64,000 bases of DNA from Tateyamaria sp. syn59 (GTDB taxonomy: Bacteria > Pseudomonadota > Alphaproteobacteria > Rhodobacterales > Rhodobacteraceae), in contig NZ_VCBA01000003.1 of the NCBI RefSeq assembly GCF_007995245.1, forward strand, positions 26,803 through 90,802, written 5' to 3'. The translations under genes were made by a program, and so were the position numbers. Every line of letters begins with the position of its first letter. The stretch's first letter is position 1. The notes under the pieces were generated by a model that saw only the letters and a program-made list of their open reading frames with translations, made no database searches and was not told where the DNA came from. Below, piece after piece: positions 54,886 to 64,000 of this stretch.

Positions 54886-55914
54886 ATGGCCTTGAAAACG
54901 CGACACTGGGATCGGATCGGCAACGGCGGACTGACCTTGACGGAGTTGGGGTTCGGGACCGCACCCTTGGGCAATCTCTATCGGGCCATTAGCGACGCAG
55001 AAGCACGCGCTACGCTGGATGCGGCCTGGGCGGGCGGCGTCCGCTATTTCGATACAGCGCCGCTTTATGGGATGGGCCTGTCTGAGACGCGTTTGAACCC
55101 GTTTTTGCGAGACAAGCCGCGGGATGACTACGTGCTGTCGACCAAGGTCGGGCGGTTGATCCAGCACTGCGCGCCTGAGCACCGGTCGGGCGTTGGCAAA
55201 TGGTTCGAGGTGCCGCAGCGACGCGAACAATATGATTATACCTATGACGGCATCATGCGGTCGTTTGAGCACTCGTTCTCACGGCTTGGCGTTGACCGGA
55301 TCGACATTCTCTATGTCCACGATCTGTGCATTTTCTCGCATGGCTCCAAAGAGGCGTCGGACATGCGGATCGAAGAGTTTTTTGGCGGGCGCGGCTATGA
55401 CGCTATGGTGTCGTTGCGCGATCAGGGCCTGGTCACGGCCATCGGGGGCGGCATCAACGAGTGGGAAGTATGTCAGACCCTCGCCGAGCGCGGGGACTTT
55501 GACCTTTTCCTGCTTGCGGGCCGCTATACGCTGCTTGAACAAACCGCGCTCGACAGTTTTCTACCGCTTTGCGAGGCGCGCGGGATCGGCATCGTATCGG
55601 GCGGACCGTACAACTCGGGCATTCTCGCCACAGGTGCACGGGACGGGGCTTGGTACAATTACAATCCGGCGCCAACCGACATCTTGGAAAAGGTCACCGC
55701 GATCGAGCGCGTTTGTTCCGCGCATGGAGTCCGGCTTGTGGATGCGGCCTTTCAGTTTCCGCTGCTCCATCCTGCGCATGTCACGGTTATCCCGGGTGGT
55801 CAGGGCGTGACCGAGATGGAGAGCAACCTGCAGGCGGCCAAGGCTGAAATACCTGCGGCACTGTGGTCCGACCTCAAGTCCGAAGGTTTGATGCGTGAGG
55901 ACGCGCCTACATGA
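54886..55914 (+). CDS. Aldo-keto reductase, L-fucose/D-threo-aldose dehydrogenase-like
   Basis: A 342-residue NAD(P)-dependent oxidoreductase. The tetrad is in RYFDTAPLYGMGLSE (Asp, Tyr), STKVGR (Lys) and LYVHDL (His). The wide loop HRSGVGKWFEVPQRREQYDYTYDG is as in D-threo-aldose/L-fucose dehydrogenases that make the lactone. GGAG precedes the ATG at 54886. It overlaps the lactonase gene (ATGA), a pair that would oxidise a sugar to its lactone and then open it. Confidence 0.85.
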   Translation: MALKTRHWDRIGNGGLTLTELGFGTAPLGNLYRAISDAEARATLDAAWAGGVRYFDTAPLYGMGLSETRLNPFLRDKPRDDYVLSTKVGRLIQHCAPEHRSGVGKWFEVPQRREQYDYTYDGIMRSFEHSFSRLGVDRIDILYVHDLCIFSHGSKEASDMRIEEFFGGRGYDAMVSLRDQGLVTAIGGGINEWEVCQTLAERGDFDLFLLAGRYTLLEQTALDSFLPLCEARGIGIVSGGPYNSGILATGARDGAWYNYNPAPTDILEKVTAIERVCSAHGVRLVDAAFQFPLLHPAHVTVIPGGQGVTEMESNLQAAKAEIPAALWSDLKSEGLMREDAPT

Positions 55915-56753
55915 AGATCGACGCGCATCACCATTTGTGGCAGCCCGCGCGTGGTGATTATGACTGGATGCCCAAAGATAATCCCGTATTGAATCGGGTA
56001 TATGCGCCAGGTGATCTTGCCCCGCTTCTTCGTCAGCATGCCATTGACGGAACTGTGCTCGTCCAGGCGGCCGCCACGGTTGAGGAAACCGAATACATGC
56101 TGGGATTGGCCGATGCGACGCCGTGGATCAAGGGCGTCGTCGGGTGGGTGAACTTCGAGGACGCGGGCCATCTGCATCACCTCAAGCGGTTGGCCGCACA
56201 TCCCAAGTTTTGCGGTGTCCGCCCCATGATCCAGGACATTCCTGATGTGAACTGGATGCTGCGTGACGATGTGCAATGGGCCTACGGCGCACTTGTCGAT
56301 CTGGATTTGACATTCGACGCCTTGGGGTTTCCTCAACACATCAGCAACTTTTTGAGCGTGGCAAAGCGATACCCCGGCCTGCGCGTAGTTTACGATCACT
56401 GCATGAAACCCCAAATCCGAGATCAGCAGGCTGGACAGGATGCATTTACGCAATGGGCGGATGGCATGACGCAGCTGGCGCAGGAAACCGACGGATGCGT
56501 GAAGTTCTCGGCTCTTGTCACCGAGGCCGATGATGGCTGGAGTATTGAGGATATCCGTCCGTTCGCCCGGCACATCCTCGATGCGTTTGGCCCCGGCCGC
56601 GTCATGTGGGGCTCCGATTGGCCGGTGTGTCGGTTGCGGTCAGAATATGGTGACTGGCACGACATGGCCGGGGTCCTGACGGACCATCTAAGCGATGCGG
56701 ATCAGACCAAGATCTTTTGCGAAACGGCGATACGGTTCTACGGCCTGGCCTGA
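55911..56753 (+). CDS. Amidohydrolase-family lactonase (L-fuconolactonase-like)
   Basis: A 280-residue TIM-barrel metal hydrolase of the COG3618 type. Metal site motifs are KIDAHHHLW (2-10), VVYDHCMKP and WGSDWPVCRL near the C-terminus. Members hydrolyse sugar lactones such as L-fucono- or L-rhamnonolactone. ATGA overlap with the dehydrogenase gene supports sequential steps. The last 16 bp overlap the convergent kinase gene. Confidence 0.85.
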   Translation: MKIDAHHHLWQPARGDYDWMPKDNPVLNRVYAPGDLAPLLRQHAIDGTVLVQAAATVEETEYMLGLADATPWIKGVVGWVNFEDAGHLHHLKRLAAHPKFCGVRPMIQDIPDVNWMLRDDVQWAYGALVDLDLTFDALGFPQHISNFLSVAKRYPGLRVVYDHCMKPQIRDQQAGQDAFTQWADGMTQLAQETDGCVKFSALVTEADDGWSIEDIRPFARHILDAFGPGRVMWGSDWPVCRLRSEYGDWHDMAGVLTDHLSDADQTKIFCETAIRFYGLA

Positions 56754-57583
56754 CCCGCCATAAACGCCCGCACCTTGTCTGCAGTGAGCATGTCGCGCTC
56801 CGCTAACGGCTGTGTCACATGCAGCGCTGCCGCCGCCTGAGCAAATCCGATGGCGTCTGGAATGTCATCACCATCCGCAACCCGCGCGGCCAGCGCGCCC
56901 ACAAACATGTCGCCGGCGCCGTGGGCCGATACAACATCGACTTTATACGCCGGATGGTTGATGCCATCGTACCGTGCCCCGTCCGCACCCAGCGTCGTCA
57001 GCACCGGCTGGGCTGCCAAAACACCGGCGTAGAACGCGGCTTCGACCCGATTGACGATCAGGAGGTCGATCTGGTCAAGCAACTCAACTGGCAACGCGCG
57101 TGCGGGAGCTGCATTGAGCCAGACCTGCACGCCTGCTTCCCGGGCCTTGCGTGCGACCGAAAGGTTCACGGCATCCGGCACCTCGTTCTGCAAAAGAAGC
57201 AGGGACGTCGATGGCGGAATGGCTATCTGCTCCGCATTGATCCGCAAGTTGGCTGCGGAAACGATGACGGCCCCGTATTGGCCGCTGTCCTCAACGATCG
57301 CGGCGCTCATCCCGCTGGCTCCGTTGTCGACCTGAAGCTGACCGGTATTTATCCGGGCGGCATCAAGCGCCGTGCGGATCATGTCGCCGAATGGATCGCT
57401 GCCAATGCGTCCCGCAAGACCGACATCTGCCCCCATCCGCGCCGCGGCAACGGCCTGATTGCCTCCCTTGCCGCCAAAGACGAAGTCGACTGCCGATCCT
57501 GCAACCGTTTCATCCAGCTGCGGCAAATGCGGTGCGCGCAACACCACATCCAGATGCAAGGATCCTACGACAAAGACGCTCAC
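56738..57583 (-). CDS. PfkB-family sugar kinase (second copy)
   Basis: A 281-residue kinase. GGKGGNQAVAAARMGADVG is the N-terminal signature, and HGAGDMFVGAL holds the catalytic Asp near the C-terminus. It starts with GTG at 57583, overlapping the isomerase stop (GTGA). It is distinct from the kinase at 43298 and shorter. Its 3' end overlaps the lactonase gene by 16 bp. With the isomerase upstream it may phosphorylate a ketose product. Confidence 0.85.
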   Translation of the reverse strand: MSVFVVGSLHLDVVLRAPHLPQLDETVAGSAVDFVFGGKGGNQAVAAARMGADVGLAGRIGSDPFGDMIRTALDAARINTGQLQVDNGASGMSAAIVEDSGQYGAVIVSAANLRINAEQIAIPPSTSLLLLQNEVPDAVNLSVARKAREAGVQVWLNAAPARALPVELLDQIDLLIVNRVEAAFYAGVLAAQPVLTTLGADGARYDGINHPAYKVDVVSAHGAGDMFVGALAARVADGDDIPDAIGFAQAAAALHVTQPLAERDMLTADKVRAFMAGQARP

Positions 57584-58569
57584 CCCAGCATCGCCGCCTG
57601 TACCAGGCGCATGGCTGTGGGCGCATCCTGCCGCGCAATAGCGTGCTGCAAATCGGTATCGCCGATCAGACGCGCCGCTACCGCGCGCAGTCGTTCGACC
57701 ACTTCGATATTCGTGCGTGCCTCGGCCACTGGATCCAGGCCGGAATGGTCGGGGAACGTGTCGAAATAGATCGCGCCCTCATAGCCCGCGCGCTCAAGTT
57801 CAACCAGCAATTCGACTGTTTGGATCGGATGCACGGCACCGACCATCAGGCCGTTGTCCCATTTCCCGTACCCGTCGTTCAGGTGCACACCCAGAATGCG
57901 CGAATGCCGCGCCACCAGGGCGGCGGCAAAGGCGGGCATCTCGTCGGCGTAAAGCACATGGGCGAAGTCCAGTGTGACGCCAGTGTTGGGTCGGCTGAGT
58001 GCAGCAAGGGCCAGAAGTGTCGTGGCCGCATCGGGCATCAGGGCAAAGGCGCGGGGTTCGTTGGGCTTGTATTCCAGCGCAATATCTATCTGCGGATTGT
58101 GATCCGCCACCTCTGCCATCGCGTCAAGTGTGGCGTCCCAAGCCTGTGCATAGTCCATCTGAAACGAGTAATCGAAACCGTCTTGGCCCATCCACAAGGT
58201 CATCATGGTGCCGCCCATTTCGGCCAGCACATCCAGACCACGCTTTGTTTCGTCGATGGCCTCGCGACGGACGCTGGCGTCCGGATGCGTAAAGGCTCCC
58301 AGTTTGTATCCTGGGTCGGTGTAGTACCGCATGGCCAGACCGTTGAGGACCATACCATTGTCTTGCAGCGCCATGCTCAAGTCGGATGGAGTGTCTTCGA
58401 CAAAATGGTCAGGATAATTCAGATCAGCGGCGGTCAGTCCTGCGGTTGCTGCCCGCGCCAGCAGGTCCGTTGTAGTGATCGTGTTTTTTTCGGGCCAGTA
58501 CGCCTTCGCCCCGATTTTGAAGGCGTTCAGGCGAGCGGCGTATTTTGGAGTACTTTTGTCTTGCGTCAT
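57580..58569 (-). CDS. Xylose-isomerase-like TIM-barrel sugar isomerase/epimerase
   Basis: A 329-residue AP-endonuclease-2-superfamily protein. Candidate metal ligands are Glu in ALEYKPNEP, Asp in TLDFAHVLYADE, His/Asp in GVHLNDGYGK and Asp in IYFDTFP. It resembles L-rhamnose isomerase/sugar epimerase types. The ATG at 58569 starts MTQDKSTPKYAARLNAF; a frame to 58671 has no better site, and no clear ribosome site is seen. It is coupled to the PfkB kinase gene (GTGA). Confidence 0.8.
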   Translation of the reverse strand: MTQDKSTPKYAARLNAFKIGAKAYWPEKNTITTTDLLARAATAGLTAADLNYPDHFVEDTPSDLSMALQDNGMVLNGLAMRYYTDPGYKLGAFTHPDASVRREAIDETKRGLDVLAEMGGTMMTLWMGQDGFDYSFQMDYAQAWDATLDAMAEVADHNPQIDIALEYKPNEPRAFALMPDAATTLLALAALSRPNTGVTLDFAHVLYADEMPAFAAALVARHSRILGVHLNDGYGKWDNGLMVGAVHPIQTVELLVELERAGYEGAIYFDTFPDHSGLDPVAEARTNIEVVERLRAVAARLIGDTDLQHAIARQDAPTAMRLVQAAMLG

Positions 58570-58713
58570 ACGAGCGACGATACGCTTGCAGCACTCCGTT
58601 GCACAGCGTGCTGTGTATTTTAGTCTCGCAAATGATGCGGGAGCGAGCGGCGCTGTGGCGTCTGCCGACATGAGCGCAACGTATCGTTAGGGTGCGTTTG
58701 GTTGCGCGCAGCG

Positions 58714-58740
58714 AAGGGACCCCACACGTTGGGGCCCCTT
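58714..58740 (-). terminator. Stem-loop after the fasciclin gene
   Basis: AAGGGGCCCCA and TGGGGTCCCTT (minus strand) pair, with one G-U, 11 nt after the stop. There is no U-tract, so it may terminate or protect the 3' end. Confidence 0.5.
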
Positions 58741-58751
58741 GCAGTATTAAC

Positions 58752-59240
58752 TTAGCTGTTGCCTTCGGGCAGGATCACCTGGTCGATCACGTGGATCACG
58801 CCGTTCGATGTTTCGATGTCGGCGGATACGACGGTCGCTTCTTCGACCATGACGCCGTTGTCGAGATCGATGGTGATTGCCTCACCTTGGACGGTGGTCG
58901 CTTCCATGTCGTCCGACAGGTCGGTGGACATCACTTTGCCGGGCACGACGTGGTACGTCAGGATCGCGGCCAGTTGCTCTTTGTTTTCCGGCTTGAGCAG
59001 CTCTTCGACTGTGCCTTCGGGCAGGGCGGCAAATGCCTCATCTGTCGGGGCGAAGACGGTGAACGGGCCGTCGCCTTTCAGCGTGTCGACGAGATCGGCG
59101 GCCTGCACGGCGGCGACCAGCGTTTCAAACGTGCCCGCGCTCACGGCGGTGTCGACGATGTCTTTTTTCGCGGAGCCTGCGATGGCGGCGGTTGCGAAGG
59201 CGGCTGTGGCGACTGTGGCCAGAAGTGTCTTACGAAGCAT
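58752..59240 (-). CDS. Secreted fasciclin-domain protein
   Basis: A 162-residue exported protein with a signal peptide ([16 protein letters not shown], then GSAKKD). One FAS1 domain follows, with [19 protein letters not shown], the H1/H2 motif [26 protein letters not shown] and [14 protein letters not shown]1 proteins act in adhesion or as envelope scaffolds. GGAG precedes the ATG at 59240. It is monocistronic. Confidence 0.9.
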   Translation of the reverse strand: MLRKTLLATVATAAFATAAIAGSAKKDIVDTAVSAGTFETLVAAVQAADLVDTLKGDGPFTVFAPTDEAFAALPEGTVEELLKPENKEQLAAILTYHVVPGKVMSTDLSDDMEATTVQGEAITIDLDNGVMVEEATVVSADIETSNGVIHVIDQVILPEGNS

Positions 59241-59484
59241 AGGTGTCTCCATTAAGGTTGCGATAACCGTCAGGCGGCATCGTGAGGCAAACGCGCGGCA
59301 GGGCTGTTTGGATCACGTGGAAATTTTTCCCACGGTGACTTGAAATGCGAGGGTGGGTGCCTAAGCTGAGCCTATTTTCAATTTCCACTCACGGTTTTGT
59401 TAAGCAGGGCGAAAAGTTGCCTGTGCTTGCGTCCTGCGGATCGCCTTTGCAGAGTGGGCATTGCGCGCATGGGAGGTACGTGGG

Positions 59485-60978
59485 GTGAGTTTTGCGATGT
59501 CTGTGCTTGAGGTGATGGTCCTCGGGTTTTTCTTTGTCATCGGTCTGGGCGTAGCCGTGGCGCTGGTGATGTTTGTGATCGACCGGGCGCAGACCCATGA
59601 TGCGATCCGGCGGAACTACCCTGTCATTGGCCGGTTCCGGCATCTGTTTTCGACGCTGGGTGAGTTCTTTCGTCAGTACTTTTTTGCCATGGATCGGGAG
59701 GAGTTGCCGTTCAATCGGGCGCAGCGGGAGTGGATCAAGCGGTCGGGTGAGGGGGTGAGCAATACCGTTGCCTTTGGCTCGACCCGGAACCTGAATGTTG
59801 TGGGCACTCCGATCTTTGTGAATGCAGCCTTTCCCCCGCTTGCCGATCAATATGCGCGGACCGCGCCGATGGTGATTGGGGAGGGCGCGCGGGTGCCGTT
59901 TACGGCGCGGTCGTTCTTTAACATCTCGGGCATGAGCTATGGAGCCATATCCAAGCCTGCCGTTCGAGCGCTGAGTCGGGGGGCAAAGGAGGCGGGCGTT
60001 TGGATGAATACGGGCGAGGGGGGCCTGAGCCCGTATCATCTGGAGGGTGGCTGCGACATTGTCTTTCAGATCGGGACCGCGAAGTTTGGCGTCAGGGATG
60101 AAGAGGGCAACCTGAGCGACGACAAGCTGCGTGAGGTGGCGGCGCATAAACAGGTGCGGATGTTCGAGATCAAGCTGGCGCAGGGGGCGAAGCCCGGCAA
60201 GGGCGGTATTCTTCCCGGTGAGAAGGTGACGGAGGAGATTGCCAAGATCCGGGGGCTGCGCGTGGGGCAGGACGGGATTTCGCCCAACCGGCACGCGGAG
60301 GTCGATGATTGGGACGATCTGCTGGATCTGGTCTGTCATATCCGTGAGGTCAGCGGCAAACCCGTGGGGATCAAGACGGTGGTGGGGGCAGAGGCGCCGA
60401 TTGCGGATCTGTTTGCCACTATTAATGCACGGGGTGCGGAGTGCGCGCCGGACTTTATTACTGTCGATGGCGGTGAGGGTGGCACGGGTGCTGCGCCCAT
60501 GCCGCTGATTGATCTGGTGGGCATGTCCATTCGCGAGGCGCTGGTAACGGTCGTGGACCTGCGGGATCAGGCGGGGTTGAAGGAGCGCATTCGTGTTGTC
60601 GCCTCTGGCAAGCTGGTCAATCCGGGTGATGTGGCCTGGGCTCTGGCCGCCGGGGCGGATTTTGTCACCACCGCGCGGGGCTTCATGTTCAGTCTGGGCT
60701 GCATTCAGGCGCTGAAGTGCAACAAGAATACATGTCCCACCGGGATCACCACCCATGACAAGCGGTTCCAGAAGGGGCTGGTTGTCGAGGATAAGGAAAA
60801 GCGTGTCACGCGCTATGCCAGCGAGATCATCCACGAGGTCGAGACCATTGCGCATTCTGTTGGTGTGGCCGAGCCGCGGATGATGCGCCGCCGTCATGTG
60901 CGCATCGTGCAGGATGACGGACGGTCGCGGGCGTTGAATGAGATCACCCCGAGTTACAACCCGGTGACAAGGCCGTGA
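59485..60978 (+). CDS. Membrane-anchored glutamate-synthase-like FMN/Fe-S protein
   Basis: A 497-residue protein with one N-terminal membrane helix (VMVLGFFFVIGLGVAVALVMFVI, ~10-32). A GltB-like FMN TIM barrel follows. FMN-binding stretches are FNISGMSYGAISKPA, MNTGEGGLSPYH and FITVDGGEGGTGAAP, and the Cys set CIQALKCNKNTCPTG could hold a 3Fe-4S cluster. The glutaminase and the FAD subunit of true glutamate synthase are absent. A GTG at 59485 is spaced correctly from GGAGG; an ATG at 59497 and TTG at 59461 are alternatives. It may be a membrane-linked oxidoreductase whose substrate is not glutamine. Confidence 0.8.
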   Translation: MSFAMSVLEVMVLGFFFVIGLGVAVALVMFVIDRAQTHDAIRRNYPVIGRFRHLFSTLGEFFRQYFFAMDREELPFNRAQREWIKRSGEGVSNTVAFGSTRNLNVVGTPIFVNAAFPPLADQYARTAPMVIGEGARVPFTARSFFNISGMSYGAISKPAVRALSRGAKEAGVWMNTGEGGLSPYHLEGGCDIVFQIGTAKFGVRDEEGNLSDDKLREVAAHKQVRMFEIKLAQGAKPGKGGILPGEKVTEEIAKIRGLRVGQDGISPNRHAEVDDWDDLLDLVCHIREVSGKPVGIKTVVGAEAPIADLFATINARGAECAPDFITVDGGEGGTGAAPMPLIDLVGMSIREALVTVVDLRDQAGLKERIRVVASGKLVNPGDVAWALAAGADFVTTARGFMFSLGCIQALKCNKNTCPTGITTHDKRFQKGLVVEDKEKRVTRYASEIIHEVETIAHSVGVAEPRMMRRRHVRIVQDDGRSRALNEITPSYNPVTRP

Positions 60979-61050
60979 GCGAATATCATTTTGGAAGGCT
61001 TTCGGAACCATCTATGTGGCATGATGTTTGAAACCGCAGGAGACACATGA

Positions 61051-61959
61051 ATGGCCCACCGTTGGAAAAACACCCTGACCCGCGCTGACGCGACGCCGCT
61101 GGCGGCGTATATGAACCGTCGGCAGATCATGGCGGGGGCGATGGGGCTGGGTCTGATCGGTGCGGCGGGCATGGCGCGCAGCGAGGGTGCCGAGGAACTG
61201 GTGCCCAATTCCTGGGAAGACATCACACAATACAACAACTTCTATGAGTTCGGGACCGGCAAGGGCGATCCGGCGCGCAATGCGCATACCCTGACGACCG
61301 AGCCATGGACCGTTGTCATCGACGGGCTGGTCGACAATCCGGGCGACTATTCCATGGAACAGATCATGGAAGCGATGACGATCGAGGAACGCATCTATCG
61401 CTTCCGCTGTGTCGAGGCGTGGTCGATGGTGATCCCGTGGAACGGGTTTGAGCTGGCGGACCTGCTGACGCTGGCCGGTGTGCAGGAGACCGGCAAGTAC
61501 GTCGCCTTTGAAACCGCGCTGCGCCCGGACGAGATGCCGGGGGTCCGCTTCCCCACGCTGGACTGGCCCTATGTCGAGGGGCTGCGCATGGATGAGGCGA
61601 TGCACCCGCTGACGATCATGGCGACGGGGATCTATGACAAGACGATCCCGAACCAGAACGGCGCGCCCATGCGTTTGGTCGTGCCGTGGAAGTACGGGTT
61701 CAAATCCATCAAGTCGATTGTGCGGATTACCGTGACCGAGGATGAGCCGCCCACCAGTTGGAACAAGGCGAACGGGCGCGAATACGGCTTCTATAGTAAT
61801 GTGAACCCGGAAGTGGATCACCCGCGCTGGAGCCAGGCGAGCGAACGTGTCGTCGGTGGGGGCCTGTTTGCCAAGCGTCAGCCGACGCTGATGTTCAACG
61901 GCTATGAACAAGAGGTCGCCAGCCTGTACGCCGGTATGGACCTGCGCGCGAATTACTGA
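61051..61959 (+). CDS. msrP: Periplasmic methionine sulfoxide reductase, molybdopterin subunit MsrP
   Basis: A 302-residue exported molybdoenzyme (YedY) that repairs oxidised methionine in envelope proteins. The Tat-type [19 protein letters not shown] signal is at 22-40. Mo ligand C120 lies in [32 protein letters not shown] is the conserved C-terminal family stretch. Its stop overlaps the msrQ ATG by 1 nt (TGATG). Tat signal means it is folded with its cofactor before export. Confidence 0.95.
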   Translation: MAHRWKNTLTRADATPLAAYMNRRQIMAGAMGLGLIGAAGMARSEGAEELVPNSWEDITQYNNFYEFGTGKGDPARNAHTLTTEPWTVVIDGLVDNPGDYSMEQIMEAMTIEERIYRFRCVEAWSMVIPWNGFELADLLTLAGVQETGKYVAFETALRPDEMPGVRFPTLDWPYVEGLRMDEAMHPLTIMATGIYDKTIPNQNGAPMRLVVPWKYGFKSIKSIVRITVTEDEPPTSWNKANGREYGFYSNVNPEVDHPRWSQASERVVGGGLFAKRQPTLMFNGYEQEVASLYAGMDLRANY

Positions 61960-62561
61960 TGCTGGCGGACCGGATCAATCAGGTGGGCCGGAAGGTCCCC
62001 ACATTGGCTGTATATATAGTATGCCTGATCCCGGTCCCCGTACTTCTGTATATGGCACAGACGGGCGGCCTAGGGCGTGAACCCATTCGGGCGCTGGAGC
62101 ATGAGCTGGGCGAGATTGCCCTGCAGCTTGTTATTGTGGGTCTGTGCATTTCGCCACTGCGCCGCTTTGCGGGTGTGAACTTGCTGAAGTTCCGGCGCGC
62201 GGTTGGATTGCTAGCCTTTATATATGTAGTGCTGCATCTGCTGGTCTGGGCGGTGCTGGATGTGCAGACGCTGGACCGCGTGATCGCAGACATCATTAAG
62301 CGGCCGTACATTACGATAGGGATGGCCGCCTTTGTTCTGATGGTGCCGCTGGCGGTGACATCGAACAATAAGTCGGTCCGCTGGCTGGGGGCTGCGTGGC
62401 GGCGGCTGCATCTGCTGACGTACCCCATCGCGATTCTGTCGGCTGTGCACTTCATCTGGCTGAGCAAAGGCTTTCAGTTGGAGCCATTGGTCTATCTGAG
62501 CGTGATTTTGGGGCTTTTGGCGCTGCGCGTTCCTGCGCTGGTCAAGAAAGTGGCAGCCTGA
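61959..62561 (+). CDS. msrQ: Membrane heme subunit MsrQ
   Basis: A 200-residue inner-membrane b-type heme protein (YedZ) with about six helices, passing electrons from the quinone pool or flavin reductase to MsrP. Heme His candidates lie in VVLHLLVWAVLD, LHLLTYPIAILSAVHFIWLS. The start overlaps the msrP stop by 1 nt, so synthesis of both is coupled. It precedes the rRNA leader by ~360 bp. Confidence 0.95.
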   Translation: MLADRINQVGRKVPTLAVYIVCLIPVPVLLYMAQTGGLGREPIRALEHELGEIALQLVIVGLCISPLRRFAGVNLLKFRRAVGLLAFIYVVLHLLVWAVLDVQTLDRVIADIIKRPYITIGMAAFVLMVPLAVTSNNKSVRWLGAAWRRLHLLTYPIAILSAVHFIWLSKGFQLEPLVYLSVILGLLALRVPALVKKVAA

Positions 62562-62920
62562 GGGGTGATTTGCCCGATTGAGGGCGGTCAGTGCATCGCA
62601 AGTCGGGGTGAATCGCGGCTGTATCGGGGTCGGGACCCGGAATTTTCGAAAAATCTTGGGGCTGGTCCAGTGAATCGGGCGACCCGTTGAGGTGAATCGG
62701 GCGCGATTCAGGTGATTTGGCCGGGTGAGTCTGATGAGTCTTGGGGATAGGTCTGTGGATAACCCCATATATTGATGACAGGGGTATGACGGAGGTTGTG
62801 AGGCGGGGTAATTTTCTGCCGATTTGACGCTAGGTTGGTGAAATTTGATTGCGTAAGACCATGTTTTTTCGAGGAAAATCAGGTTTTTTGGAAAAAAATG
62901 CGTTTTCTTCAAAAAAGCAC

Positions 62921-62949
62921 TTGCGGGTCCCCCGCACTAACCGTAGAAC
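62921..62949 (+). promoter_or_regulatory. Candidate rRNA operon promoter
   Basis: TTGCGG (62921-62926), 17-bp spacer, TAGAAC (62944-62949), with A/T-tracts just upstream like an UP element. The following CCCCTCACCG-type discriminator region is usual for alphaproteobacterial rrn promoters. Start of RNA would be ~62956, giving a ~390-nt leader. Confidence 0.55.
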
Positions 62950-63100
62950 CCCCCTCACCGGCGGCGCTAAGGGACACACCAACGCACTGACGGGGCGCCA
63001 AACGGGCCAAACGGCAACGAGACGCACTAAGAAATACCAGAGGTAATCGAGGCGGGGCGCGCCAAAAAGTTAGGGCGCATCCAGTCACTTTTGTCTCTAC

Positions 63101-63111
63101 GCTCTTTGAAA
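63101..63111 (+). promoter_or_regulatory. rRNA leader boxA-like antitermination site
   Basis: GCTCTTTGAAA matches the boxA core (TGCTCTTTAACA type) in rRNA leaders, bound by the NusB/S10 antitermination complex. It stands ~245 nt upstream of 16S. Confidence 0.65.
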
Positions 63112-63345
63112 TTGATGATAACTGAAGAGATATGTGGGCGGTTTGGTTCATTTCGATGGATCAACGTCTGTATATCGCGCTCTTAGACCTTCGGGTCGAT
63201 GATAGAGTGTCAGCTTCACTGTTTGGACGGTTTCTTGTTTTCTTATGAAAACCTGAAGCACAACAAACAGAAGACTGTCCCGGTCATGCCGGCCGGGACG
63301 ATGTGCAGAGGTTCGAACGTCAAGGATACGTTGGCAACAACGTTT

Positions 63346-64000
<655 letters not shown>

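Larger units (their letters stand above)
62562..63345 (+). other. rRNA operon upstream and leader region, no protein gene
   Basis: 784 bp between msrQ and 16S. It contains two copies of GTGAATCGGG near 62669 and 62691, one perfect DnaA-box-like TGTGGATAA (62754-62762), phased A/T-tracts (about 62862-62917), the promoter and boxA listed separately, and a GC-rich hairpin GTCCCGG...CCGGGAC in the late leader (around 63277-63300). Open frames here have no ribosome sites. Confidence 0.7.

Noticed and set aside
57391..58623. 410-codon plus-strand frame across the PfkB and isomerase genes
   Set aside because: Spans two well-supported minus-strand genes and their overlap; no motif or ribosome site.
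59389..61011. 540-codon minus-strand frame opposite the FMN protein
   Set aside because: Shadow of a gene with intact flavin and Fe-S motifs on the plus strand.
62754..62762. Chromosome replication origin
   Set aside because: Only one DnaA-box-like site, no cluster of boxes, no AT-rich unwinding region and no dnaA, parAB or hemE/gidA neighbours.

Overview
The window is high-GC DNA with tightly packed, often ATGA-overlapping genes. It ends in the first ~655 nt of a 16S rRNA gene whose sequence is alphaproteobacterial, most like the marine Rhodobacteraceae (Roseobacter group; a Loktanella/Octadecabacter/Jannaschia-like relative is a guess). The heavy load of ABC uptake systems for amides, acids and sugars, and the type-B (Cys-free) ribosomal protein L36, fit that placement.

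Layout. (1) 1-11235: an acyl-CoA synthetase (cut by the window edge), a complete branched-chain-amino-acid-type (Liv) ABC transporter (livG, H, M, K, F), a secreted cupin, a small unknown protein and a PaaK-like CoA ligase. Together they look like uptake and CoA activation of an organic or aromatic acid. Four small ORFs, three of them secreted and one on the opposite strand, break up the transporter operon. (2) 11412-17923: a lone FbpB-type iron permease, secreted YHYH and unknown proteins, a YghU-like glutathione transferase, and a LysR regulator divergent from an SbtA-like bicarbonate transporter. (3) 18216-25833: housekeeping genes: rpmJ, tRNA-Val(GAC), N-formylglutamate amidohydrolase, DNA polymerase IV, a NUDIX protein, pyrF and clpB with a heat-shock-type promoter.

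(4) 26019-36967 is the most striking region. A 1114-residue protein fuses an NCS1 nucleobase-transporter-like domain, a Cys-rich module, a histidine kinase and a receiver. It overlaps a LuxR-type response regulator gene. Divergently, behind a perfect inverted repeat, lies a urea/short-chain-amide ABC transporter (urtABCDE, the FmdDEF type) followed by formamidase fmdA and zinc-ribbon fmdB. No urease genes are seen. I read this as one sense-import-hydrolyse unit for formamide/acetamide-like compounds.

(5) 37077-41174: a three-gene operon of two small envelope proteins and a secreted CHAT (caspase-like) protease with an intact His/Cys dyad. (6) 41395-43194: a flavin monooxygenase with an N-terminal NTF2-like domain. 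(7) 43298-58569: a large sugar catabolic island. It holds a MalK/UgpC-type importer, a FucU-like mutarotase, two PfkB kinases, an SGNH hydrolase, a PHP phosphoesterase, an FGGY kinase, an M42 peptidase-like protein and a BtpA/SgcQ protein (a pair reminiscent of the E. coli sgc cluster), an aldo-keto reductase, an L-fuconolactonase-like hydrolase and a TIM-barrel isomerase. Fucose-like deoxysugars are the best guess for substrate. (8) 58752-62561: a fasciclin protein, a membrane-anchored glutamate-synthase-like flavoprotein, and the MsrPQ periplasmic methionine sulfoxide repair pair. (9) 62562-64000: rRNA promoter/leader and 16S start.

No insertion sequence, integrase, prophage gene or CRISPR array was seen.
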